Source: Buttiauxella sp049686335 (GTDB taxonomy: Bacteria > Pseudomonadota > Gammaproteobacteria > Enterobacterales > Enterobacteriaceae). Taken from it: a DNA stretch of 64,000 nucleotides. Location of the stretch: the NCBI RefSeq assembly GCF_049686335.1, contig NZ_JBAVHX010000015.1:62001-126000 (forward strand), read 5' to 3'. Under the pieces are notes generated by a model. The model saw only the letters and a program-made list of their open reading frames with translations, was not told where the DNA came from and searched no databases. A program made the translations under genes and the position numbers. This document shows positions 50,339-58,124 of the stretch, one piece after another. The stretch's first letter is position 1. Each line of letters begins with the position of its first letter.

Positions 50339-51058
50339 ATGGCAACGCCACATATTAATGCTGAAATGGGTGATTTCGCAGACGTCGTTTTGATGCCTGG
50401 GGATCCGCTGCGTGCAAAACATATTGCAGAAACTTTCCTCGAAGACGTTCGTGAAGTTAACAACGTGCGTGGCATGTTGGGTTTCACCGGTACTTACAAA
50501 GGCCGCAAAATCTCTGTAATGGGTCACGGTATGGGTATCCCATCCTGCTCCATTTACACCAAAGAGCTGATCACTGATTTCGGCGTGAAGAAAATCATCC
50601 GTGTGGGTTCTTGCGGTGCGGTACGCGCTGACGTGAAACTGCGTGACGTGGTTATCGGCATGGGTGCTTGCACCGATTCCAAAGTGAACCGTCTGCGTTT
50701 CAAAGACCATGACTTCGCAGCAATCGCTGACTTCGACATGGTGCGTAACGCGGTTGATGCGGCGAAAGCGCTGGGCGTTGACGCTCGCGTTGGCAACATC
50801 TTCTCTGCAGACCTGTTCTATACTCCAGACCCAACCATGTTTGACGTAATGGAAAAATACGGCATCCTGGGCGTGGAAATGGAAGCTGCGGGTATCTACG
50901 GCGTGGCAGCAGAATTCGGCGCGAAAGCACTGACCATCTGCACCGTGTCTGACCATATCCGTACTCACGAGCAGACGACTGCTGAAGAGCGCCAGACCAC
51001 CTTTAACGATATGATCAAGATTGCTCTTGAGTCTGTGTTACTGGGCGACAAAGAGTAA
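50339..51058 (+). CDS. deoD: Purine nucleoside phosphorylase DeoD-type
   Basis: 239 residues, the E. coli length. Hexameric phosphorylase for (deoxy)inosine, guanosine and adenosine. Characteristic stretches are VVLMPGDPLRAKHIAE (phosphate Gly20/Arg24 region), GHGMGIPS, RVGSCGAVR, VEMEAAGIY (nucleoside-binding Glu) and TVSDHI (catalytic Asp near 204). CAAGGATAT precedes the ATG. Last deo gene, with a strong terminator behind it. Confidence 0.98.
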   Translation: MATPHINAEMGDFADVVLMPGDPLRAKHIAETFLEDVREVNNVRGMLGFTGTYKGRKISVMGHGMGIPSCSIYTKELITDFGVKKIIRVGSCGAVRADVKLRDVVIGMGACTDSKVNRLRFKDHDFAAIADFDMVRNAVDAAKALGVDARVGNIFSADLFYTPDPTMFDVMEKYGILGVEMEAAGIYGVAAEFGAKALTICTVSDHIRTHEQTTAEERQTTFNDMIKIALESVLLGDKE

Positions 51059-51065
51059 GATTCAA

Positions 51066-51094
51066 AAAGGGTGCTTCGGCACCCTTTATTTGTT
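51066..51094 (+). terminator. Terminator of the deo operon
   Basis: AAAGGGTGC-TTCG-GCACCCTTT, a UUCG-type tetraloop on a 9-bp stem, followed by ATTTGTT. Confidence 0.95.
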
Positions 51095-51101
51095 CATAGT
51101 A

Positions 51102-51198
51102 TCTATTCACTTAAACTCCCTCAATCTTCATACCTGCTTTACCTTTCAAATATATAGCGCTATAAATCTATTCAAGTATCTATTCACGAATCTATTCA
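51102..51198 (+). repeat. TCTATTCA direct repeats and TATAGCGCTATA palindrome before yjjJ
   Basis: TCTATTCA occurs at 51102, 51167, 51179 and 51191. The last three are spaced exactly 12 bp and run up to the start codon at 51200. A 12-bp perfect palindrome TATAGCGCTATA is at 51153-51164. No Shine-Dalgarno sequence is present. These are candidate operators, or -10-like elements giving a leaderless mRNA. Confidence 0.7.
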
Positions 51199-51199
51199 C

Positions 51200-52528
51200 A
51201 TGAGCGCTCTGACTGATTTATTACTCCACGGGCCACAAACTGCAAATTTATTGCGGCAGCGTTTGGGTGTCAGCCAGGCGACGTTTTCACGTCTTGTAAA
51301 TGCTCAGAACAATGTGATTAAAGCGGGCGCCGCCAGAGCAACTCGCTACGCTCTGCGGCGTCCTGTTCGTCAGATTCAGCAGTTCCCGTTGTGGCAAATT
51401 GATGATGTCGGGCAGGCGTGGCGCTTCGGCGAGTTGTATCCCATTTGGCCGCAGGGGAGTTGTCTGGTCATTCTGAATAATGGTGCAGCGCAGTGGTTTG
51501 ACGGGATCCCTTGGTATTTGACCGATCTTCGCCCCCAGGGTTTTTTGGGAAGAATGTGGGGGCGCAAATTAGCGCAGCAAGCGGGGTTACCGGAAGATAT
51601 TCGCTTGTGGCAGGAAGAGGATGTTCTACTGGCGCTGTCACAGCAGGTATCGGAAAACCTTGGTGGTTGGCTGGTTGGCGAGGAAAGCTATCGGCGCTGG
51701 TTTGAAACGCCTTTGCCGTCAGTCATTCCTGAGGCGGATAAATTATCTGTCTATAGCGAACGGGCGAATAACGCACTTGCGGGTGATATTGTCGGATCGT
51801 CGGCGGGGGGCGAACAGCCTAAATTTACCTGTTACGCACAAACTACGACCGGGCCGGCACAGGTCATCGTTAAATTTACCCCGTCGCTACAAAACGAGAA
51901 TAGCCAGCGCTGGTCTGATTTACTTTATGCTGAAGCCTTAGCGCTCAGCATTCTGGCTCAGGCCGGAATCCCCGCCTCGACGGCAAAAGTTCTGACCAAT
52001 ACGCAAGGGCAAACATTCCTTGAAGTCATTCGTTTTGATTGTATTGGCGCGCAGGGCCGCAGAGGAATTGTCTCACTAGAGGCGGTGCAGAGTGAGTTTG
52101 CCAGCGGGGCACAGCATTGGCCCGTCACGATGGAAAAATTACTCGCCCAAAAGTCGGTTGAACCTGCAACTCTACGCCTGACGCAACGCATCTGGGCGTT
52201 TGGCCGGTTAATAGCCAACAGCGATATGCACGCAGGGAATCTTTCGTTCTATCTTTCTGATATGCCGCTGCGCCTGGCGCCTGTCTACGACATGCTACCC
52301 ATGGCCTTTGCCCCGAACAGCGCCGGGAATATGCGCAGGGAACGGGTAAAACCGCAGATTGATCCCGTTGTCCCGCGCGAGGTGTGGTTGGAGATGGTGC
52401 CTTTTGCTCGCCAGTTCTGGCTTGAAGCAAGCCAGAAGCAGGGGATTAGCGAAAGTTTCCGTGAGCTGAGTTGTGCGATGGCTTCAGAAATGGATGCGGT
52501 AGAAGCCAGCGTGAAACGTCTTGCCTAA
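51200..52528 (+). CDS. yjjJ: HipA-family serine/threonine kinase with fused HTH domain (YjjJ/HipH)
   Basis: 442-residue HipA-like kinase. An N-terminal winged-helix/HTH (about 1-60: LLRQRLGVSQATFSRLV) is fused to the kinase. The P-loop-like GSSAGGEQPKF lies at about 198-208, the catalytic loop NSDMHAGN at about 337-344, and the metal-binding Asp in PVYDMLP at about 357. These are the HipA pattern (SxGGxQPK, xSDxHxxN), so it is probably active. E. coli YjjJ, in the same place between deoD and lplA, is a toxin-like HipA homologue without a HipB gene. Here also no separate antitoxin gene is adjacent; the HTH may self-regulate. The ATG lacks a Shine-Dalgarno sequence. Confidence 0.9.
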   Translation: MSALTDLLLHGPQTANLLRQRLGVSQATFSRLVNAQNNVIKAGAARATRYALRRPVRQIQQFPLWQIDDVGQAWRFGELYPIWPQGSCLVILNNGAAQWFDGIPWYLTDLRPQGFLGRMWGRKLAQQAGLPEDIRLWQEEDVLLALSQQVSENLGGWLVGEESYRRWFETPLPSVIPEADKLSVYSERANNALAGDIVGSSAGGEQPKFTCYAQTTTGPAQVIVKFTPSLQNENSQRWSDLLYAEALALSILAQAGIPASTAKVLTNTQGQTFLEVIRFDCIGAQGRRGIVSLEAVQSEFASGAQHWPVTMEKLLAQKSVEPATLRLTQRIWAFGRLIANSDMHAGNLSFYLSDMPLRLAPVYDMLPMAFAPNSAGNMRRERVKPQIDPVVPREVWLEMVPFARQFWLEASQKQGISESFRELSCAMASEMDAVEASVKRLA

Positions 52529-53541
52529 CGCACCGTCTGCGCAATCCACGCGCTCATTTCACGCAGTTCCATTTCTTGTTCCGGGAAATCGGCAATCAGC
52601 GTTTCACATTGCTGTTGCAACATCTCACTGCGATACAGGCAACCCTGCAAACGGGCAGCCAGCGCTTCAAGAGGCGCGGGATTCAGGCTGTCGGTGAATA
52701 TTTGCGTGCGGGTGATATGACCTTTCTCCACATCAAAATGCAGTTCAACACCACCCCAGGTAAAACGCTGATCCAGCAAATGACTAAAAGCCGGTGCCTG
52801 GCCGAAATTCCATTCCCAACTGCTTTGGCGGGCAAAGGTTTCTGCAAAACCAGGTAGGTCTGGCAGGGCATCTGGGGAGATGTGTTCCGCCTCGACACGC
52901 TCACCGTAATAAGCAAAGAAAGAGTCGCGCACCGCATCGCATATTTGATCGTGGGTCAGGCCCGGCAGCAGATCGCTGAGGTTTGCCACGCGACCGCGGA
53001 CTGACGTTATGCCTTTGGCCTGAAGCTTTTTTTTATCTGGATTCAGATAATTTGCCAGGCGGCTCAAATCTGCGTTAAGCAATAACGTGCCATGATGGAA
53101 ACCCCGATCCATAGTCTCTTTGTACGCTGAGCCCGAAACTTTACGCACCCCTTCAGGTGTCGCGACTTCCAGATCGTTGCGTCCGGAAGCGCTGGCACTG
53201 ATGCCCAGAGCGTTAAGCGCATTGACCACAATGGCCGTCGACACGCTCTTGTCGTATTCCGGTTTTCCCGCCATAAACGTGAAACAGGTATTGCCTAAAT
53301 CGTGGAACACCGCGCCACCGCCGCTGCTGCGTCTGGCCAGTCGCACGTTATCTTCTTCCATGCGTCGGGTATTACACTCTTTCCACGGGTTTTGCGCCCG
53401 ACCAATAACCACCGTATCCGCATTGCGCCATAAAAACAGCACGCGTTGAGTGGCTGGCATCTGGCGGAAAATACACTCTTCCACCGCCAGATTGAACCAG
53501 GGATCGTAAGAGTCTGAAATCAGCAGACGTAATGTAGACAT
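52525..53541 (-). CDS. lplA: Lipoate-protein ligase A
   Basis: 338 residues, the E. coli length. Activates free lipoate with ATP and attaches it to the lipoyl domains of PDH, OGDH and GcvH. The conserved block RRSSGGGAVFHDLGNTCF (RRxxGGGxVxHD) is at about 70-87. VSGSAYKETMDRGFHHGTLLLNADL contains the catalytic Lys region. The small C-terminal domain covers about 250-338. Convergent with yjjJ with a 4-bp overlap of the ends; 19 bp downstream of ytjB, forming an operon with it. Confidence 0.97.
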   Translation of the reverse strand: MSTLRLLISDSYDPWFNLAVEECIFRQMPATQRVLFLWRNADTVVIGRAQNPWKECNTRRMEEDNVRLARRSSGGGAVFHDLGNTCFTFMAGKPEYDKSVSTAIVVNALNALGISASASGRNDLEVATPEGVRKVSGSAYKETMDRGFHHGTLLLNADLSRLANYLNPDKKKLQAKGITSVRGRVANLSDLLPGLTHDQICDAVRDSFFAYYGERVEAEHISPDALPDLPGFAETFARQSSWEWNFGQAPAFSHLLDQRFTWGGVELHFDVEKGHITRTQIFTDSLNPAPLEALAARLQGCLYRSEMLQQQCETLIADFPEQEMELREMSAWIAQTVR

Positions 53542-53560
53542 GGTAGAAATCCTTTCTTAC

Positions 53561-54211
53561 TTAGGGTTTATTGGCGCTCTGCTCTTCTTCGTCTTCTTTA
53601 ACTTCGGTATTCGCCGTCAGAAGGAAAGGAGACTGTTGCCAGCGCGTGCGTTTGCCCTGCAATAGCGTGCGCGCCAGCACAATGCCAATGGCCAGCGCCA
53701 GTAACATCATCAGGCGCAGAATGTTCGTAGTGTTATCCACTTGTTTCGCTTCAGTGGGCAGCGTGTGGGTATCGAGCGTGATCCGCAGGTAACCGACGGG
53801 ACCATCTTTATCTTCAATTGGCTGAACAATTTGCTGATTAAAATAACTGCCGGCTTTTTTGCCATCGAGGGCGAGCCGGTCACGTACTTCGATCCCTTCA
53901 CCTGCGCGTATCACGAGGCTGCCGCCACTGTCATAAACACTGGCATCCAGGATCCGGCTGTCCTCAGTCAATAATTTCAGCACTGTTGTGATCTTTTTCT
54001 CATCGGGATTTTCAGATTTCATCAGCGGAATCAGGTTATAGCTCACCTGGCGCGCCAGTGTTCTTGCCAGTTCTTCAAGTTGTACGTTTCGGGCTTGCTG
54101 ATGCCCCTGGCTAAACCACGATGCGCCCTGCATCAGCGCGACTAAAAGTGCGAGGCAGATAAGCACAATCACTGCACGATGCAGCCTAAATTTCATTTTT
54201 GCCCGAGCCAT
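53561..54211 (-). CDS. ytjB: Membrane protein YtjB (Smp)
   Basis: 216-residue inner-membrane protein similar to E. coli Smp. TM1 at about 12-30 (AVIVLICLALLVALMQGAS), a periplasmic domain of about 140 residues (QLEELARTLARQVSYNLIPLM onward, resembling a small sensor fold), TM2 at about 168-186 (ILRLMMLLALAIGIVLART), and a short charged cytoplasmic tail. The ATG at 54211 follows AAGGTGC; the frame upstream is not conserved. Function unknown. Divergent from serB and upstream of lplA, as in E. coli. Confidence 0.93.
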   Translation of the reverse strand: MARAKMKFRLHRAVIVLICLALLVALMQGASWFSQGHQQARNVQLEELARTLARQVSYNLIPLMKSENPDEKKITTVLKLLTEDSRILDASVYDSGGSLVIRAGEGIEVRDRLALDGKKAGSYFNQQIVQPIEDKDGPVGYLRITLDTHTLPTEAKQVDNTTNILRLMMLLALAIGIVLARTLLQGKRTRWQQSPFLLTANTEVKEDEEEQSANKP

Positions 54212-54297
54212 AATGCACCTTAGAAAAATTGCCGGTTTTACTGCACAGTTTAATGTTGCCAGAAGCTGTGCTGACAAGGTAGCCTCATGCGTTGTTT

Positions 54298-54358
54298 TAT
54301 ACCCATCATCCTTCAAGCTGCAGCCAACACCCCGGCAACTCGAAGGCTAATCGGTATA
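54298..54358. repeat. Mini-ERIC (61 bp) between ytjB and serB
   Basis: TATACCCATCATCCTTCAAG-CTGCAG joined to CCAACACCCCGGCAACTCG and ending ATCGGTATA. It is the same end-to-end fusion as at 43115-43171. It lies in the divergent promoter region, 32 bp before the serB start. Confidence 0.85.
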
Positions 54359-54389
54359 CTCTGGCCTTTATCTTTATTCTGGAGCTGTG

Positions 54390-55367
54390 ATGCCAAATAG
54401 TCTGACCTGGTGCGACTTGCCGACCGACGTATCTCTCTGGCCTGGTTTGCCGCTATCGTTAAGTGGTGATGAAGTTATGCCACTCGATTACCGTGCTGGC
54501 CGCAGTGGCTGGCTGCTGTATGGTCGGAATCTGGATAAAGCGTGCCTGAATCGCTACCAACGTAAGCTGGGCGCAGCAATGGTTATCGTGACCGCATGGT
54601 GTGTTGAAGACTATCAGGTGATTCGCCTGGCCGGTTCATTAACGCCACGCGCGACAAAACTTGCCCATGACGCCGGCCTGGATGTCGCCCCACTGGGTAA
54701 AATCCCGCATTTGCGTACCCCAGGTTTGCTGGTCATGGACATGGACTCCACCGCCATCCAAATCGAATGTATCGACGAAATCGCGAAACTTGCTGGCACT
54801 GGCGAAATGGTGGCCGAAGTTACCGAACGTGCGATGCGTGGCGAGCTGGACTTTGCTGCGAGCCTGAAACAACGCGTTGGCACGCTCAAAGGTGCGGATG
54901 CCACTATTCTGCGCAAGGTTCGTGATGAACTGCCGTTAATGCCAGGGCTGACGTCGTTGGTGCTAAAACTCGAATCACTGGGCTGGAAAGTCGCGATTGC
55001 TTCCGGTGGTTTCACCTTCTTTGCCGAGTATTTACGCGACAAACTGCATCTGGATGCGGTCGTCGCCAATGAACTGGAAATCTGCGACGGCAAGCTGACG
55101 GGCGAAGTCACCGGTCAAATTGTTGATGCAAAATTCAAAGCCGAAACGTTGATGCGTCTGGCCGATAAATATGAAATTCCGGTCGCGCAAACCGTCGCCA
55201 TTGGCGATGGGGCGAATGACTTACCGATGATTCAATCGGCTGGTCTGGGGATTGCTTTCCACGCGAAACCTAAAGTGAATGAGAAAACCGAAGTCACCAT
55301 TCGTCATGCTGATTTGATGGGCGTATTCTGCATTCTGTCCGGTAGTCTTATCCAGGAAGAACGCTAA
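54390..55367 (+). CDS. serB: Phosphoserine phosphatase
   Basis: 325-residue HAD phosphatase for the last step of serine synthesis. Motif I DMDSTAIQ (the two catalytic Asp, about residues 116-118), motif II SGGF, and motif IV GDGANDLPM are intact. An N-terminal domain (about 1-105) precedes the catalytic domain. ATG 54390 is preferred over the adjacent GTG 54387 from the E. coli N-terminus (MPN) and the GGAG spacing. Its stop shares a base with the radA start (TAATG). The C-terminus ends IQEER, slightly longer than in E. coli. Confidence 0.97.
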   Translation: MPNSLTWCDLPTDVSLWPGLPLSLSGDEVMPLDYRAGRSGWLLYGRNLDKACLNRYQRKLGAAMVIVTAWCVEDYQVIRLAGSLTPRATKLAHDAGLDVAPLGKIPHLRTPGLLVMDMDSTAIQIECIDEIAKLAGTGEMVAEVTERAMRGELDFAASLKQRVGTLKGADATILRKVRDELPLMPGLTSLVLKLESLGWKVAIASGGFTFFAEYLRDKLHLDAVVANELEICDGKLTGEVTGQIVDAKFKAETLMRLADKYEIPVAQTVAIGDGANDLPMIQSAGLGIAFHAKPKVNEKTEVTIRHADLMGVFCILSGSLIQEER

Positions 55368-56758
55368 TGGCGAAAGCTCCAAAACGTGCATTTGTCTGCA
55401 ATGAGTGCGGTGCAGACTATCCTCGCTGGCAGGGGCAATGCAGTGCCTGCCATGCATGGAATACGATCACAGAGGTGCGCATTGCCGCCTCTCCGACGTT
55501 TGCGCGTAACGAGCGTTTGTCAGGATATGCCGGCAGTGCGGGCGTCAGTAAAGTCCAAAAACTTTCTGATATTAGCCTTGAAGAACTGCCGCGTTTCTCT
55601 ACCGGTTTTAAAGAGTTTGACCGTGTGTTGGGTGGCGGTGTGGTGCCGGGTAGTGCCATTTTGATTGGTGGTAACCCTGGTGCCGGTAAATCGACGCTAC
55701 TGCTGCAAACCCTGTGCAAACTCAGCGAACAGATGAAAACGTTGTACGTCACAGGCGAAGAGTCGCTGCAACAAGTGGCGATGCGTGCTCACCGTCTGGG
55801 GCTGCCGACCAATAACCTCAATATGCTTTCGGAAACTGGCATCGAGCAAATCTGCATGATTGCCGAAGAAGAAGCGCCAAAACTGATGGTTATCGACTCC
55901 ATCCAGGTTATGCACATGGCTGATGTTCAGTCGTCGCCGGGCAGCGTGGCGCAGGTGCGTGAATCTGCCGCTTACCTGACGCGTTTTGCCAAAACGCGTG
56001 GTGTGGCGATTATCATGGTCGGTCACGTAACCAAAGACGGTTCGCTTGCCGGGCCAAAAGTCCTTGAGCACTGTATCGACTGCTCGGTGATGCTCGATGG
56101 TGATGCCGATTCCCGTTTCCGTACTCTGCGCAGCCACAAAAACCGCTTTGGCGCGGTGAATGAGCTGGGCGTGTTCGCCATGACGGAGCAAGGTCTGCGC
56201 GAAGTGAGCAATCCTTCTGCCATCTTCCTGAGTCGCGGCGATGAAGTCACTCCCGGTAGTTCGGTGATGGTGGTGTGGGAAGGTACGCGCCCATTGCTGG
56301 TTGAGATTCAGGCGCTGGTGGACCAATCCATGATGTCCAATCCGCGCCGTGTCGCGGTAGGGCTTGAACAAAATCGCCTGGCTATTTTGCTGGCTGTTTT
56401 GCACCGTCACGGTGGCCTGCAAATGGCCGACCAGGATGTGTTTGTTAATGTGGTGGGCGGTGTGAAAGTCACCGAAACCAGTGCTGACCTGGCATTACTG
56501 CTGGCGATGGTTTCCAGCCTGCGCAACCGTGCATTGCCACAAGATTTAGTGGTGTTTGGTGAAGTCGGACTGGCGGGTGAGATTCGTCCAGTGCCAAGCG
56601 GCCAGGAACGTATTTCTGAAGCGGCAAAACACGGATTTAAACGTGCCATTGTGCCACAGGCGAACGTGCCGAAAAAACTACCGGAAGGGATGCAGGTCTT
56701 CGGTGTGAAAAAATTGGCTGATGCACTCTCAGTGTTTGACGACTTACAAGACTTATAA
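55367..56758 (+). CDS. radA: DNA repair protein RadA (Sms)
   Basis: 463-residue RecA-related branch-migration protein that processes recombination intermediates. The N-terminal C4 zinc finger is CNECG-x12-CSACHAW (about 10-30). Walker A GGNPGAGKSTLL is at about 99-110, the RadA-specific KNRFG motif at about 258, and the C-terminal Lon-like domain spans about 290-463 (VNVVGGVKVTETSADLALLLA). Translationally coupled to serB and followed by nadR, the conserved serB-radA-nadR order. Confidence 0.97.
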   Translation: MAKAPKRAFVCNECGADYPRWQGQCSACHAWNTITEVRIAASPTFARNERLSGYAGSAGVSKVQKLSDISLEELPRFSTGFKEFDRVLGGGVVPGSAILIGGNPGAGKSTLLLQTLCKLSEQMKTLYVTGEESLQQVAMRAHRLGLPTNNLNMLSETGIEQICMIAEEEAPKLMVIDSIQVMHMADVQSSPGSVAQVRESAAYLTRFAKTRGVAIIMVGHVTKDGSLAGPKVLEHCIDCSVMLDGDADSRFRTLRSHKNRFGAVNELGVFAMTEQGLREVSNPSAIFLSRGDEVTPGSSVMVVWEGTRPLLVEIQALVDQSMMSNPRRVAVGLEQNRLAILLAVLHRHGGLQMADQDVFVNVVGGVKVTETSADLALLLAMVSSLRNRALPQDLVVFGEVGLAGEIRPVPSGQERISEAAKHGFKRAIVPQANVPKKLPEGMQVFGVKKLADALSVFDDLQDL

Positions 56759-56794
56759 TTGAATAATCGCCCAATTTTGCAGGAGGCAGGCAAC

Positions 56795-58027
56795 ATGTCG
56801 TCTTTTGAGTACCTGAAGACCGCTATTCGTCAGCAGAGCGTGACTCTGCAGCAAGTTGCAGAAGCCTGCGGTATGACCAAGGGTTATCTTAGCCAGTTAC
56901 TGAATGCCAAAATCAAAAGTCCAAGTGCACAGAAACTGGAAGCATTACACCGTTTTCTCGGGCTGGAATTTCCCCGTCGCGAGAAAAAAATCGGCGTCGT
57001 GTTCGGCAAGTTTTATCCACTACATACCGGCCACATCTATTTGATTCAGCGGGCTGCAAGCCAGGTTGATGAGCTTCATATCATCATGGGCTATGACGAA
57101 ACCCGCGACCGTTTGTTGTTTGAAGACAGCGCTATGTCCCAGCAACCGACAACCGGTGACCGTCTGCGCTGGCTGCTACAGACCTTCAAATATCAGAAAA
57201 ACATCCGCATTCATTCGTTTAACGAAGAAGGGATGGAGCCGTATCCGCACGGTTGGGATGTCTGGAGCCGCGGGATCAAAGCTTTCATGGAAAGCAAAGG
57301 TATCAACCCCGACTGTATTTACACTTCCGAAGAAAGTGATGCGCCGCGCTTTATCGAACAGCTGGGTATTGAAACGGTGCTGATCGATCCGAAGCGCACG
57401 TTCATGAATATCAGCGGTGGGCAGATCCGCGAAAACCCGTTCCGCTACTGGGAATACATTCCAACGGAAGTAAAACCGTTCTTCGTCCGAACCGTCGCTA
57501 TTCTCGGCGGCGAATCGAGCGGTAAGTCGTGGATGGTGAATAAGCTCGCCAACATTTTTAATACCACCAGCGCCTGGGAATACGGTCGTGATTACGTCTT
57601 CTCGCACCTGGGCGGTGATGAGATGGCGCTGCAATATTCTGACTACGATAAGATTGCTATTGGCCATGCTCAGTACGTTGATTTTGCAGTGAAATATGCT
57701 AATAAAGTGGCGTTTATCGACACCGATTTTGTGACTACTCAGGCGTTTTGCAAAAAGTATGAGGGGCGTGAACACCCGTTCGTGCAGGCGTTGATCGACG
57801 AATACCGTTTTGATCTGGTGATTTTGCTGGAGAACAATACGCCGTGGGTGGCGGATGGTTTACGTAGCCTTGGAAGCGATACAGACCGGAAATCATTCCA
57901 GAATCTGTTGGTGTCGATGCTTGATGAAAACAACATCAGCTATGTGCATGTGGAGGAGTCTGACTACGATTCCCGCTTCTTGCGCTGTGTGGATTTGGTG
58001 AAGGGCTTGATTGGCGAGCGCCAGTAA
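56795..58027 (+). CDS. nadR: Trifunctional NAD regulator/NMN adenylyltransferase/ribosylnicotinamide kinase
   Basis: 410 residues from ATG 56795 (AGGAGG 8 bp upstream), the E. coli length. N-terminal Cro-type HTH (about 8-60: LQQVAEACGMTKGYLSQLLNAKIKSPSAQKLE) represses nadA, nadB and pncB. The middle NMN adenylyltransferase domain has GKFYPLHTGH (about 67-76) and ISGGQIRENPFRYW. The C-terminal ribosylnicotinamide kinase has the P-loop GGESSGKS (about 238-245). The residue after the P-loop is Trp246, followed by MVNK; E. coli has Thr at this place (GKSTLVNK). Otherwise all domains look intact. Confidence 0.96.
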   Translation: MSSFEYLKTAIRQQSVTLQQVAEACGMTKGYLSQLLNAKIKSPSAQKLEALHRFLGLEFPRREKKIGVVFGKFYPLHTGHIYLIQRAASQVDELHIIMGYDETRDRLLFEDSAMSQQPTTGDRLRWLLQTFKYQKNIRIHSFNEEGMEPYPHGWDVWSRGIKAFMESKGINPDCIYTSEESDAPRFIEQLGIETVLIDPKRTFMNISGGQIRENPFRYWEYIPTEVKPFFVRTVAILGGESSGKSWMVNKLANIFNTTSAWEYGRDYVFSHLGGDEMALQYSDYDKIAIGHAQYVDFAVKYANKVAFIDTDFVTTQAFCKKYEGREHPFVQALIDEYRFDLVILLENNTPWVADGLRSLGSDTDRKSFQNLLVSMLDENNISYVHVEESDYDSRFLRCVDLVKGLIGERQ

Positions 58028-58028
58028 A

Positions 58029-58114
58029 ACAACCCTCACCCCGGCCCTCTCCCTGAGGGGGAGGGCGTTAACCGGGCGGTTCCCTCTCCTGGGGGAGAGG
58101 GTTAGGGTGAGGGC
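58029..58114. repeat. C/G-rich palindromic intergenic repeat, copy 2
   Basis: An 86-bp element from AACCCTCACCCCGGCCCTCT to AGGGTTAGGGTGAGGGC, nearly identical to 8741-8824 in both arms and in the CCCTCTCCTGGGGGAGAGGG hairpin. It lies between the convergent nadR and ettA and begins directly after the nadR stop. It probably serves as their transcription end. Confidence 0.85.
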
Positions 58115-58124
58115 TTTACAACAA

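Noticed and set aside
49388..50968. 526-codon open frame antisense to deoB-deoD
   Set aside because: It is the exact shadow of two highly conserved genes with strong codon periodicity on the plus strand; its His/Phe/Arg-rich translation has no domain and no ribosome binding site.
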